In this document: piece by piece, positions 8,824 to 17,334 of the stretch
Numbering within the stretch: the stretch's first letter is position 1
Layout of the letters: each line of letters opens with the position of its first letter
Origin: UBA1268 sp965662195
GTDB lineage: Bacteria; Planctomycetota; Planctomycetia; Pirellulales; UBA1268
Reading direction: 5' to 3'
Length of the DNA stretch: 64,000 nucleotides
Assembly: GCA_965662195.1 (NCBI GenBank)
Contig: CBFIHA010000002.1
Span: forward strand, 36,167-100,166
The notes under the pieces: generated by a model
Told to the model about the DNA's origin: nothing
The model's input: only the letters and a program-made list of their open reading frames with translations
Database searches by the model: none
Position numbers and translations under genes: made by a program

Positions 8824-9346
8824 GCAGCAGGGCCGCCACGGTCTTGGCATCCTCAATCCGGCCATCCCGGCACATCGTCAGCGCCTCGTCCCAGGCGACC
8901 ACTCGAGGCTCGATCGTCTCGCCTGGCTCAAGTGCCTGCGGCCCCGGCTGGAGACCGCTGGCGATGAACAGATGCATTCGTTCCCGGAGGATGCCCGGTG
9001 ACATCCAGAGCCCCCCGATCGGCTCGAGGCGTGCCGCCCGATAGCCGGTCTCCTCCATCAACTCCCGGGCGGCGGCCTCGGCAAGTGATTCAACCCGGTC
9101 GAGTGTTCCGGCTGGAATCTCGAGGAGGGTACGGCCGACCGCCCGCCGAAAGACCTCAATCAGGCAGACATGGTCAGCATCAACAAGTGGCACGATTGCC
9201 ACACTACCGGGATGCTCGATCACCTCCCGCGGTCGCAGGCTGCCATCGCGACAGACCTCTTGCACCCGAAGAACCCGAAACCTGCGGGTCTCAAGCAGAA
9301 GTTCCCCGTCGGCCGCACCGGCCTGGTTCGGATCGGTGGTGGTCAT
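8786..9346 (-). CDS. NUDIX hydrolase, ADP-ribose pyrophosphatase-like
   Basis: A 186-residue enzyme predicted to hydrolyse nucleoside diphosphate derivatives. The full NUDIX box is visible at about residues 79-101: G-x5-E-x7-REL-x-EE-x-G, with the metal-binding part reading RELMEETG. A following GGLWMSPGILRERMHLF segment resembles the ADP-ribose pyrophosphatase subgroup. Its ATG (9346) overlaps the stop of the ygfZ-like gene by four bases, so the two form an operon. The 3' end overlaps the flippase-like gene on the other strand. Substrate is inferred from subgroup only. Confidence 0.88.
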   Translation of the reverse strand: MTTTDPNQAGAADGELLLETRRFRVLRVQEVCRDGSLRPREVIEHPGSVAIVPLVDADHVCLIEVFRRAVGRTLLEIPAGTLDRVESLAEAAARELMEETGYRAARLEPIGGLWMSPGILRERMHLFIASGLQPGPQALEPGETIEPRVVAWDEALTMCRDGRIEDAKTVAALLLTAQRGKASRPG

Positions 9347-10338
9347 GCGGGATTGGCCTCCGGTTCGGTGGTGAAAGGTCGGGGTACTGCCGTCCGACCG
9401 TCAACAGTCAATGATGCGGCTGCGGCCACCGCCTTCAGTGGCACGATCGCCAGGGCCAGCCAGCCCCCCCCCTCGATCGCCGGCGCCGCGGAACTAACCG
9501 TTGCCACCGGACTGCCATCGCTGGCGACGGGAGCCCCGGGCGAGATGGGGTCGTCTCCCGAAACAGCCAGGCAGGTCAGCCGCCGGTTGACATGGCCGAG
9601 GGCATCGAGTCGGGCCACCGTCTCCTGTCCGAGGTAACAGCCTTTGCTGAAGCAGATGGCACGCTCATCAAGGCCAAGCTCCTGAGGCAGGGTCTTCTCC
9701 GGAATATCCCCCGCCAGCGGCCGGCCACACCGGATTCGCCGGGCCGTCACCGTCTCGGCCGCTGCCTGCGGCAGGCCCATGGCGCCGAGTGCCGCAGCCA
9801 GTTGCTCACCAGCCTGCGTTTCCAGCAGGTATCCGCCCGGCCCGTACCAGTCGATCAGGGTCAGCCGCACAGCGACCGGCTCTGCCCCGGCCCCGTCGAC
9901 GGCGAGCAATCCGTCGGCGAACTGCAACTGCGACACCGGCAGGGGCTGATCGAACCGCTCTTCCAGCCAGTCGCGGGCCAGCGGTCCGGCGAGCAACAGG
10001 CTGGCCACACCACCACTGTGATCGATTAGTTCCAGCTTCTCCCTGATGTGGTAACGGTCGAGATGGTCGCGCAGCGGCGCCGCCCGCCCCGGAGCAACGC
10101 AAAGCAGCAGACCGGCGGCAGTCCGCCGGATCAGGGCGAGGTCGAGCACCCAACCCCGGACATCACAAAAGAAGCCTTCACAGCCGGTGCCCGGCTCGAG
10201 GGCGGTGACCTTTGCCGTCGTGAAGTTCTCGATGAATGTCACAGCATCGGCGCCGGTGACGAGCAGCTCATCCTGACAGCCGAAATCGGCCCAGGAAAGC
10301 TCTGCTGCGGCTGGGGAATGAGAATCTGATGAGGACAT
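9343..10338 (-). CDS. ygfZ: Folate-binding YgfZ-like protein (GcvT fold)
   Basis: About 331 residues from ATG 10338, chosen because AGGAGCG lies five bases upstream; an earlier in-frame start lacks an SD. The signature K-G-C-Y-x-G-Q-E is present as SKGCYLGQETVARLD, the family hallmark of YgfZ/IbaG-type proteins that help assemble or repair Fe-S clusters in a tetrahydrofolate-dependent way. The N-terminal half has the GcvT-like fold pattern (VTGADAVTFIENFTT, AEP region). It is followed directly by the NUDIX gene with a four-base overlap. Family assignment is firm; a role in Fe-S maintenance follows from the E. coli homologue. Confidence 0.88.
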   Translation of the reverse strand: MSSSDSHSPAAAELSWADFGCQDELLVTGADAVTFIENFTTAKVTALEPGTGCEGFFCDVRGWVLDLALIRRTAAGLLLCVAPGRAAPLRDHLDRYHIREKLELIDHSGGVASLLLAGPLARDWLEERFDQPLPVSQLQFADGLLAVDGAGAEPVAVRLTLIDWYGPGGYLLETQAGEQLAAALGAMGLPQAAAETVTARRIRCGRPLAGDIPEKTLPQELGLDERAICFSKGCYLGQETVARLDALGHVNRRLTCLAVSGDDPISPGAPVASDGSPVATVSSAAPAIEGGGWLALAIVPLKAVAAAASLTVDGRTAVPRPFTTEPEANPA

Positions 10339-10405
10339 TGACGCTCCTGCTGGCCGGCTTCGGACGGGGTCCACTGTGGTACCAACTGTCCGCATCCACT
10401 ATAGC

Positions 10406-10426
10406 GGCGGGCGAATGTCGCCCGCC
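10406..10426. repeat. Inverted repeat GGCGGGCGA-ATG-TCGCCCGCC
   Basis: Perfect 9-bp stem with a 3-base loop in the divergent region upstream of the ygfZ-like gene. It may act as an operator or an RNA hairpin. Confidence 0.5.
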
Positions 10427-10462
10427 CCTGCCACCCAGTGCCGGGGGCGAAAAAAATCGTGC

Positions 10463-10488
10463 GGCGGGCGAACGGTTTGCCGCCCGCC
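10463..10488. repeat. Inverted repeat GGCGGGCG ... CGCCCGCC
   Basis: Perfect 8-bp stem with a 10-base loop, 36 bases after the first hairpin and sharing its arm sequence. The pair may be a repeated binding site or a small repetitive element. Confidence 0.5.
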
Positions 10489-10822
10489 TCCGTAGAACGA
10501 GCACAGCAAAGACGCCGCACCTGAGGAGGCCTCGCAGCAGGACGGGAACGGAGCTGGCCGATATCCACACATCAGCCAGCCCTTTTCTCGATGACGCCGC
10601 GAGGGTATGGTTTCACCAGCCGGACATGCGGGCAAGGCATGGTCCGATCTGGTGAGCAACTGCGGCTGACTCTTCTCACGCTCACAATCTCCCGATGGTT
10701 TAGTGCCAGCCGATGCTGCGCACTGACGCGGGGGGAGTGGGTAAGAGCAGAGCTGCCGTCGATGTCGCCGAGGGGGTCTCACTGAAGAGTCTCCCCGGTC
10801 TGCTCACGAGAAGGAGAGAACG

Positions 10823-11479
10823 ATGGCTACGGTTCCATGTCGAGTCGATCGCCACGAGGAATATGACGACCGGGAGGACTGCTACCAGAACCCCCTGGCG
10901 GTGGCCGATACTTCCTATTCCGACGTCGCCCGGGCCGAGGCCGACTGCAGGGCGGCCCAATCCCAGGCCCCGCAGCAACTCAGGCGGCGACCCGTTGGCG
11001 GCAATCCCGGTTCGCGGCGGTCACGGTCGCGGCGGCTGCACCGAATCGACGAGGTGCGGCAGCAGCAGGGCGTCACTCTGCGGAACGTGGCCCGCCGGCT
11101 CGGGATCGAGATGACCGTAATCAGACGGCAGGAGCAGCCTGATACCGACCTGCGGATCTCCGATCTGCTCCGTTGGCAGCAGGTGCTCGACGTGCCGCTG
11201 GCCGATCTCCTCGAAGAGGGCGAGGGACAGCTCTCTGGCCCGGTGTTGGCCCGGTCGAGAATGGTCAAGCTGATGAAAACCGTCGCCGCGATCAGGGAAC
11301 AGGTCGGTGATCAGGGGCAGGCCAGCCGGCTGGTCGGCCAGTTGATTGAGCAGATTCTCGAGATCATGCCGGAACTGGCCGACGTCACCCCCTGGCATAC
11401 GGTGGGGCAGCGGCGGACCCTCGACGACGTCGGGCGGGTCGCGCGGAACACCGTCTCGGACGACCTCTTCGGTCGGTAA
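10823..11479 (+). CDS. XRE-family helix-turn-helix protein with long N-terminal extension
   Basis: A 218-residue protein starting at ATG 10823 behind AAGGAGAGAACG. A basic linker (NPGSRRSRSRRLHRID) precedes an XRE-type HTH at about residues 70-135, recognisable by VRQQQGVTLRNVARRLGI and RISDLLRWQQVLDVPL. The first 70 residues are polar and unusual for the family. The C-terminal part is a helical segment (MVKLMKTVAAIREQVGDQG) that probably dimerises. It is likely a DNA-binding regulator, but no operator was identified and it is not clearly tied to neighbouring genes. Confidence 0.8.
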   Translation: MATVPCRVDRHEEYDDREDCYQNPLAVADTSYSDVARAEADCRAAQSQAPQQLRRRPVGGNPGSRRSRSRRLHRIDEVRQQQGVTLRNVARRLGIEMTVIRRQEQPDTDLRISDLLRWQQVLDVPLADLLEEGEGQLSGPVLARSRMVKLMKTVAAIREQVGDQGQASRLVGQLIEQILEIMPELADVTPWHTVGQRRTLDDVGRVARNTVSDDLFGR

Positions 11480-11642
11480 TCCGCAGCAACCGGCTGGCTG
11501 GCGGACGGGCCACGGGCCCGGCCCGCCGCGGGTGAACCGGTCCAGCTGATCGCGATGGCGGCCGGCTGGGCCGCTCTGCTACCATCCGCGGACTGCGGCC
11601 GGGAGCCGGCGGCAACGGTCCGAATTGAGAGAGGTTTGCGTC

Positions 11643-11729
11643 GTGTTTTCACTGCTTGGTGTGCTTGGAATCACGCTGATCCTGTTTGTCAGCGTCGCGG
11701 TGACCGCCCGGTTCATCCTGGGGAAGTAG
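11643..11729 (+). CDS. Candidate 28-residue single-pass membrane peptide
   Basis: GTG 11643 opens a 28-codon frame encoding a single hydrophobic helix with Arg and Lys near the C-terminus (FSLLGVLGITLILFVSVAV, then TARFILGK). A purine-rich GAGAGAGG lies about eight bases upstream. The frame overlaps the 3' end of the minus-strand membrane gene tail to tail in the same codon register. Third-position GC is about 75 percent on this strand and about 61 percent read the other way, a weak preference for plus. It could be a real small membrane protein or chance; no experimental sign is available. Confidence 0.35.
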   Translation: MFSLLGVLGITLILFVSVAVTARFILGK

Positions 11730-12131
11730 TCGCCGGCTGCCGGCGGCTGCCGGCGACAGGAGCCCTAAAACCACCATGCTCACAAACGCATAGAGCGTCG
11801 TCCCCAGCACGCCCCAGGCGGCAACGGCCAGCCAAAAGTAGTCCCGCAGCCAAACCCGCAGCGGGGGCTCAGCGCTCTTCGGCACCTTGTGCTGCACCGG
11901 ACCGCTTTGATCCGACTGGGCCTTCATGTCACTGCGGAAACGATCCCAGTTGGCCTGAATTGCCGGGCGGTCGAGATCGGCCAGCCATCGATCGCGGATG
12001 TTCCAGAGCACCGCCGGCGGCAGTACGAGGAGGGCCAACCAGCCGACGAGCAGTCCCGCCTTCACCAGCCCCATCCCCCTTCGGGCACTGCCGCCGCGTT
12101 CGCCGGCGGGGGGCACTCGATCTGGCTCCAT
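11649..12131 (-). CDS. Small two-helix membrane protein, unknown
   Basis: About 160 residues from ATG 12131. Two transmembrane helices are clear: GLLVGWLALLVLPPAVLW near residue 25 and FWLAVAAWGVLGTTLYAF near residue 100, followed by MVVLGLL. The loop between them has a polar helix with KAQSDQSGPVQHK. A longer in-frame start (12239) lacks support. The last 25 residues are low-complexity and hydrophilic and lie opposite the candidate peptide on the plus strand, so the true C-terminus may be shorter in relatives. No family was recognised and no operon partner is evident. Confidence 0.62.
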   Translation of the reverse strand: MEPDRVPPAGERGGSARRGMGLVKAGLLVGWLALLVLPPAVLWNIRDRWLADLDRPAIQANWDRFRSDMKAQSDQSGPVQHKVPKSAEPPLRVWLRDYFWLAVAAWGVLGTTLYAFVSMVVLGLLSPAAAGSRRLLPQDEPGGHRDADKQDQRDSKHTKQ

Positions 12132-12328
12132 GCTGCTGCCTTCGCAAGACACGGCCGGCCACCGACTGTGGCTGGCCAACTTTCTCATCTTACCCGGATT
12201 GCTGCGGCTGGCCGGCAGCGGGCGTCTCGCGGCGGGCAAAACTCCTCTCGTTGAGCCGCTGATCGGCTGCTATTGTCCGTTGTCGTTCTTCAGATCACCG
12301 ATTCACCCCATCTGTCACCACCGCTGCC

Positions 12329-13420
12329 GTGTCACGCCACCGCCTGCGATCGTCGCTCCGGCATCTGTTGCTCCTGCTGCTGATCGGCCTGCCGACCACC
12401 AGCCGGCCAGCACCGGTGCAGGCCCAGAGCGGCTGGCTCCCAACGACCTGGTTCACGAAACAGAAAATCGACCCACAGGCGATGTTTCCGCTGTCGGAGC
12501 GGGATGGCCCCTGGCTTGTCCTGGCCACGACGTTTCGGGGCGCTGGTGCCCGGGATGACGCCCGCCGCCTCGTGCAGGAGCTTCGTGGCCGCTTCAGCAT
12601 GCAGGCCTACACCCACGAGCAGGCCTTCGACTTTACCGGGGCGCAGCGGGGGCTCGGGCTGAATCCCGATGGCAGCCCCAAGCGGATGCGGTACGCCAAC
12701 TCCCAACAGGTGGTCGAAGTGGCGGTGATGGTCGGTGACTTCGCCTCCTGCGATGACAGCCGGGCCCAGAAGACCCTCACCACGATCAAAAACCTCCAGC
12801 CCGAGGCCCTCATGGAGGGGCAGGGCAAGAGCCGCGCCTTTGCCGACTTCCGCCGGATGATCGGCCTCGACAAACAGGCCGGTAGGGGTCCGATGCGACT
12901 CGCCTTCATGATTCCCAATCCACTGCTGCCCGAGGACTACTTCAATCGTCCGCAGCTTGACGAGTTCGTGATTGGGATCAATGCCGATGTTGAGCACAGC
13001 CTGCTCAACTGCCCGGGCCGGTACAGCGTGCGGGTCGCCACCTTCACCGGAGCGGGCACCTTCGCCGACCAGGATCAGGCGGCGGCCGAGGAGGCCGGGT
13101 TTGAAAGCCGGCTGGTACAGGCGGCTGAAAAGGCCCACCGGCTCACCGCAGCCCTGCGGCGGCAGGGCTGGCAGGCCTGGGAGTTTCACGACCGTGAATC
13201 GAGCATGGTCTGCGTCGGCAGTCTTTCCCAGTTGATGATTGAACAACAGGACGGTTCCAGCCAGCCGCACCCCGAACTGGTGCGCATCACCACCACGCTC
13301 GGCCCCGATCAAGAAAAGCTGGCAGCCGGTACCATTCTTCCGAAGCGGATCGAGGGTATTCTGCTGGATCTGCAGCCCCGGCCGGTCGATGTGCCCAGGC
13401 TGCCGATTGGCCGACGCTAG
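12329..13420 (+). CDS. Secreted conserved hypothetical
   Basis: A 363-residue exported protein starting at GTG 12329. A basic N-region (SRHRLRSSLRH), a hydrophobic core (LLLLLLIGL) and a cleavage site near PVQAQS give a clear signal peptide. The mature part contains motifs such as WLVLATTFRGAGARDDARRL and EEAGFESRLVQAAEKAHRL and reads as an alpha/beta domain that may bind or process other envelope components. No catalytic signature was recognised. It precedes rdgB by 54 bases on the same strand and may share a transcript, although a functional link is unlikely. Confidence 0.75.
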   Translation: MSRHRLRSSLRHLLLLLLIGLPTTSRPAPVQAQSGWLPTTWFTKQKIDPQAMFPLSERDGPWLVLATTFRGAGARDDARRLVQELRGRFSMQAYTHEQAFDFTGAQRGLGLNPDGSPKRMRYANSQQVVEVAVMVGDFASCDDSRAQKTLTTIKNLQPEALMEGQGKSRAFADFRRMIGLDKQAGRGPMRLAFMIPNPLLPEDYFNRPQLDEFVIGINADVEHSLLNCPGRYSVRVATFTGAGTFADQDQAAAEEAGFESRLVQAAEKAHRLTAALRRQGWQAWEFHDRESSMVCVGSLSQLMIEQQDGSSQPHPELVRITTTLGPDQEKLAAGTILPKRIEGILLDLQPRPVDVPRLPIGRR

Positions 13421-13474
13421 CGGTCGCCACGGGCGGCGGCGGCGGCCGCCTTCACTGCCGCAGCGACCATTGTC

Positions 13475-14092
13475 ATGCCACGTTCCGCCGGTCCGATCCT
13501 TGTGCTGGGCACAACCAATGCCGGCAAAAAACGTGAACTGACGCCATTGCTTGAACCGTATGGCATCAGCTGCCGGTCGCTTGCCGACTTTCCCGCGGCC
13601 CTCGAGGTCGATGAAACGGGAACCACCTTCGCGGCAAACGCTGCACTCAAGGCAAGCCAGCAGGCCCGTGCCCTGGGGCAGTGGGTGCTCGGTGAGGACA
13701 GCGGCCTGGTGGTCGATGCCTTGGAGGGCGCCCCAGGGGTCTATTCAGCCAGATTCTCCGGACCGGCGGCAACCGCTGCGGCCAACAACACCCTGCTGCT
13801 GGAACAGCTGGCAGGGATCCCCGGCCCGGCCCGAACCGCTCACTACGCCTGCCATGCCGCCCTGGCCGATCCAACGGGAACGATCCGGGCCACCGGCTCG
13901 GGCCGCTGCTGCGGCCGGATTACCGAGGCCGCCTCTGGAGCGGGTGGCTTTGGCTACGACCCCTATTTCATGGTGCCTGAATATCACCGCACCTTCGGCC
14001 AGCTCGCACCGGCGGTCAAAGCCCTGATCAGCCACCGGGGCCGGGCCATCCGGGCCCTCCTGCCGACCATTGCGAGACTTCTGCGGGGCTGA
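13475..14092 (+). CDS. rdgB: RdgB/HAM1 non-canonical purine NTP pyrophosphatase
   Basis: A 205-residue cytosolic enzyme that hydrolyses ITP, dITP and XTP to monophosphates so that deaminated purines stay out of DNA and RNA. Family motifs are intact: the substrate loop TTNAGKKRELTPLL at the N-terminus, GEDSGLVVDALEGAPG with the metal-binding acidic residues, YSARFSG, GFGYDPYF and the terminal SHRGRAIRALL. The length is normal for the family (about 200 residues). It is convergent with the glycosyltransferase gene. The internal segment GRCCGRITEAASGAGG replaces the more usual GxCxGxI form with an extra Cys, which is unlikely to matter. Confidence 0.94.
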   Translation: MPRSAGPILVLGTTNAGKKRELTPLLEPYGISCRSLADFPAALEVDETGTTFAANAALKASQQARALGQWVLGEDSGLVVDALEGAPGVYSARFSGPAATAAANNTLLLEQLAGIPGPARTAHYACHAALADPTGTIRATGSGRCCGRITEAASGAGGFGYDPYFMVPEYHRTFGQLAPAVKALISHRGRAIRALLPTIARLLRG

Positions 14093-14136
14093 CGGAGCCG
14101 GAGCGAAGCAGCGGCACTCGATCTGCCGGTGGGCTT

Positions 14137-15231
14137 TCAGGCAGCATCGCTGAGACGCTGGCTCAGCCAGTGTTGGATGATCTCTAGCACCCGCGGAGTG
14201 CCGTCCATCGTGCCGACCAGGTTGGCAAGCGGGGTGGCGTAGCGATCGCTGCCCTCCAGAAATCGACGAATATCGCCGACCGTGACATCCTCCAGATGCA
14301 CAAAGTCACCACAGCCCATGGCCCGCAGAAAATGGCTGTTCATCGACTGCTCACCGTGGGCCCGTTCGGGCAGCACGAGCAGCGGTTTGCCGAGGTGGAT
14401 CGCCTCACCGATCAGCTGGTTGCCGGCAGCCGAAACAACAGCCCTGCAGCCGGCAAGATCGGCGGCAAACTGCCGGTCGTTGATTGGCTGAAACGACAGC
14501 GACCCGATCGGGTCACGAGCCCCGAGGCCGTAGACCTTCACCGGCAGGCCACACCGGGCGAGGGTCTCGACCGCACGGAACGGCGTGTGCCGGCGGAGAT
14601 AACTCAGCACATAGCCACCGTCGCTCGGTTCAGCCTGAGTGATCTCCCGCCGGAGCAGGGGGCCGACCTGCTTGACGTGTTCCCAGCCCCGACGAAGCGG
14701 CGGTCGAAAGAAGGCCGAGACGACGGTCTCAGCAGCACCGCTGACATACATCCAGACCGCATGGCTCATCAGCCAGGCATTCCAGCGCAGCGTCCAGGGC
14801 AGGGCGTCCAGTTCATAGGCCAGCAGGAAGTGCTGATGGTCAATGCTCAGCAGCGGCACCCCCTGTCGGGCTGCCGCCCGCGGCAGTGCCGGCTCAAAGT
14901 CGGTGATCGCCAGTGAGACGTTGAAGGTCTCAAGATCGGCCATCATCTGATCGACAAGTGGACCAAGCTGGCGGGCCTGATAATCGAGTCCCGCGCGAAT
15001 CGATCGCGGGACGTCGAGCCGGCCACCGCTGTATTGAAAGATGATCCCCGGAATCTCATGGACACTCACCCGGGGATGGCCCAGCGCGAACCGCTGCTGC
15101 AGAAACCGGTGCCCGTCGTCCGAGCTGTAGACCCGGATGTCGTGACGCTGCTCCAGATGCTCAATCAGCGTCGCAATCCGGGTGGCATGCCCCCGGCCCT
15201 CCCCACACAGACTGATCGCGATCGTCGCCAT
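14137..15231 (-). CDS. Glycosyltransferase, GT-B fold (MJ1255-like)
   Basis: About 364 residues from ATG 15231, set by an AGGAACGC SD; the longer open frame upstream is a shadow of the divergent gene. The N-terminus MATIAISLCGEGRGHATR is the glycine-rich loop typical of GT-B enzymes of the Glyco_trans_1_3/MurG-like group. The C-terminal nucleotide-sugar-binding part shows VVSAAGNQLIGEAIHLGKPL followed by LPERAHGEQSMNSHFLR, the donor-binding region. It probably transfers a sugar to a lipid or wall precursor. Donor and acceptor cannot be read from sequence. No other sugar-pathway genes adjoin it. Confidence 0.82.
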   Translation of the reverse strand: MATIAISLCGEGRGHATRIATLIEHLEQRHDIRVYSSDDGHRFLQQRFALGHPRVSVHEIPGIIFQYSGGRLDVPRSIRAGLDYQARQLGPLVDQMMADLETFNVSLAITDFEPALPRAAARQGVPLLSIDHQHFLLAYELDALPWTLRWNAWLMSHAVWMYVSGAAETVVSAFFRPPLRRGWEHVKQVGPLLRREITQAEPSDGGYVLSYLRRHTPFRAVETLARCGLPVKVYGLGARDPIGSLSFQPINDRQFAADLAGCRAVVSAAGNQLIGEAIHLGKPLLVLPERAHGEQSMNSHFLRAMGCGDFVHLEDVTVGDIRRFLEGSDRYATPLANLVGTMDGTPRVLEIIQHWLSQRLSDAA

Positions 15232-15378
15232 GCGTTCCTGCGGGCCCAGACGTATCGAGAAGGGGATTGGGATGAAATTCCTGATGGCCCAATGATACCC
15301 TTGCCGGGATGAAACGTCGCCGCCGGCGAGGCGACGCCGTTGCAACAGCCTCACACAATCTGAAAGATCGCTCTGGCA

Positions 15379-16515
15379 ATGGCCATGCAGAGTCCGGAGG
15401 TACACCGCTGCCGGTGGACGCCGCGTTGGTGGGCGGGTGGCGGTGTGCTGCTGGTCATCCTGGCGATGCCGCTGGGGCAGCGAGCCGAAGCCGCCCCGGC
15501 GGACGACCTGCCGACACTGATTCGACAGCTGTCCCACGGGAAGCTGACGACCCGGGATGCCGCAGTCGATCGGCTGCTCGCCCTTGGCCCGCCGGCGTTG
15601 CCGGCGATCGAACGGGCCATTCCAGCCGCGACGGGGGAGGCCGCCTTCCGGCTGCCGCTGATCGCCGAGGCGATTGCAGTCACCGCGACCAATCGTCTGC
15701 TGGAACTGCAACCGGCCGACGCGACGGCCTCCACGACCGCTCTCGGCCCGTTCAGCATGGCCGTTGAGCGGGTCGACCAACTCGGTACATCCGGCCACCG
15801 GCTGCTGCTGAGGCTGCGGTGGCAGCCACCGCTCAAGCCGGTGCTCCTGCGGCTGCCGCTGGCCTCGGTGGTGGCAGAGGGCTCGGCGGGTGCGGCGGTA
15901 CCCTTGCCCAGCCGACGGGGCGCGGTCGAGCCGTTACTGGCAGGGGAGCAGGACTGGGTCGATCTACCGATTCGACTGGGACCATCTCCGCCCGGCATCG
16001 ACGTGCTCGCCAGCCTCCGGGGGACGGTCGTCTGCTGGTTGCCCGGTTTCGCGCACCGGTTCATGCTGCCACTGGATCAGTTCGACGGTAGATCGCCGAC
16101 CAGCCCCAGCGGTCCGCCGCGGCCGTCCCGCAGCCTTGCGGGAGTGTCCGTGTGGTGCGATGACTGGTCGATCACGGCGGGCGGTCCGGCTCCGGCTGCC
16201 GCAACGGGCCGGGTTGCGCTCTCGGCCCGGTTCGCCGAACCATCAGAGGCGTTCGCCTCGCACCGCGGCTGGCTGGCCAATTGCCGGCCGGAACTGCTTC
16301 TGCCCGCCGGCGACGTGGTCACCGCCGTCAGCCACCGGGTCGTCTCCCGGAACCGTCACGGGCTCAGCATCGCGGCAAACTTCGGCCTCTCAGGGAAACA
16401 ACTGCCGCGTGGAACCCTGGTGAGCTGGCGGCTGCCTCTGGGCGTACGGCAGGTACCGGTCGACTTCTGGCTCCGATCGGTCCCGCTGGGCTCGTCGGCG
16501 AACGGGGAAAACTGA
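15379..16515 (+). CDS. Secreted or membrane-anchored hypothetical
   Basis: A 378-residue protein with an N-terminal signal sequence (WWAGGGVLLVILAMPLGQ, cleavage near AEAAPA). Residues 45-110 form a helical HEAT-like stretch (LIRQLSHGKLTTRDAAVDRL, LGPPALPAIERAI) of the kind common in planctomycete exported proteins. The rest is beta-rich with no recognised motif. The start is ATG 15379 or 15385; both give the same signal peptide. It is divergent from the glycosyltransferase. No function can be assigned beyond export and probable protein-protein contact. Confidence 0.72.
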   Translation: MAMQSPEVHRCRWTPRWWAGGGVLLVILAMPLGQRAEAAPADDLPTLIRQLSHGKLTTRDAAVDRLLALGPPALPAIERAIPAATGEAAFRLPLIAEAIAVTATNRLLELQPADATASTTALGPFSMAVERVDQLGTSGHRLLLRLRWQPPLKPVLLRLPLASVVAEGSAGAAVPLPSRRGAVEPLLAGEQDWVDLPIRLGPSPPGIDVLASLRGTVVCWLPGFAHRFMLPLDQFDGRSPTSPSGPPRPSRSLAGVSVWCDDWSITAGGPAPAAATGRVALSARFAEPSEAFASHRGWLANCRPELLLPAGDVVTAVSHRVVSRNRHGLSIAANFGLSGKQLPRGTLVSWRLPLGVRQVPVDFWLRSVPLGSSANGEN

Positions 16516-16633
16516 GCCGACTACGGGGAGTCTGGTCACGTGGGACCGGCGGTTTCACGTTGTTCCGCCTCCAGCAGCCCGCTACTGTCCCGGCACCGGC
16601 TCAATTCCCCCCGGTCCCCGCTTGGATCGCTCG

Positions 16634-17227
16634 ATGAGATTTCGTTCGCTACTGATGTTTGCCTGCATGATCGTCGTGCCAATGCTGGCGATGTTTTCCC
16701 ACAAACTGCCGCCTGAGTTCCGTGACACCTGCAGCAGGATCGTGCTCGACCCCGCCCTTGAGCTGATCGAGTCGTTGGCCCGGCCGGCTGACGCGGAGGA
16801 CTCGGATCCCGACCTCGACCTCGCCGCCCCCTCCGCCGGCCCCTTGCTGGCAGCCGGCTCCCGCCCTCCCCCACCTAGGCTGGCTACCCCGCTGGCACCG
16901 GCCAGCCCGATCAGCACCGCAGGCCCGGTTCAGCAGCCGTCGGGAGGGCAAGCCGTCAGCTGGGATCGGGCCCCTGATCTGCGCCGCCAGCTCGAGGCGA
17001 CCGGAGCCCAGCGGCTGCTGATCGAGTCCCGCGGCGACGGCAGCGGCAAGGTTCGCGGGAGCTGCCGGCTGGCGGTCGATGCCGAGGGACAACTGCAACG
17101 GCTTTTTCATGCCAGCGGAGCCTCGGAGACTGAAATGCTTCACCAGCTGCTTGAACAGGTTGGACGCTGGCGTCGTCGTGTTGCCGCCAATCCACCGACC
17201 GCCGGCCAGCAGCTCTATCGGCGCTAG
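16634..17227 (+). CDS. Membrane-anchored hypothetical
   Basis: About 197 residues from ATG 16634, preferred over an in-frame TTG 12 bases earlier. The N-terminus MRFRSLLMFACMIVVPMLAM is a signal anchor. A Pro/Ala/Ser-rich linker follows (residues 50-110), then a compact C-terminal domain with SRGDGSGKVRGSCRLAVDAE and ASETEMLHQLLEQVGRWRR. It probably stays tethered to the membrane with the domain outside. No family recognised. It lies 107 bases upstream of scpB on the same strand. Confidence 0.65.
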   Translation: MRFRSLLMFACMIVVPMLAMFSHKLPPEFRDTCSRIVLDPALELIESLARPADAEDSDPDLDLAAPSAGPLLAAGSRPPPPRLATPLAPASPISTAGPVQQPSGGQAVSWDRAPDLRRQLEATGAQRLLIESRGDGSGKVRGSCRLAVDAEGQLQRLFHASGASETEMLHQLLEQVGRWRRRVAANPPTAGQQLYRR

Positions 17228-17334
17228 CGAACCTTTCGTGCGCGATCACCTGCAGCCGTACCCGGCAGCGAAACACTTGATTGACAGCCCGCTCGACAGG
17301 CTGGACCCGATGGTTTCCCGACCGGCCCCGCCCC

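Larger units (their letters stand above)
10339..10822. promoter_or_regulatory. Divergent control region with two GC-rich inverted repeats
   Basis: This 484-base gap lies between divergent genes (ygfZ-like on minus, XRE regulator on plus) and must hold both promoters. Two near-related hairpins sit in it: a 9-bp stem with 3-base loop (10406-10426) and an 8-bp stem with 10-base loop (10463-10488), both built on GGCGGGCG / CGCCCGCC. The plus gene has an AAGGAGAG SD at the right end. No reliable -35/-10 pair was assigned and no extra gene is supported. Confidence 0.45.

Noticed and set aside
11555..12262. 235-codon plus-strand frame over the small membrane gene
   Set aside because: Arg/Pro/Ser-rich shadow without signal or motif; the minus frame has two clean transmembrane helices.
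14137..15798. Extended 553-codon form of the glycosyltransferase
   Set aside because: The extra N-terminus is the antisense of the divergent secreted gene; the SD-supported start is at 15231.
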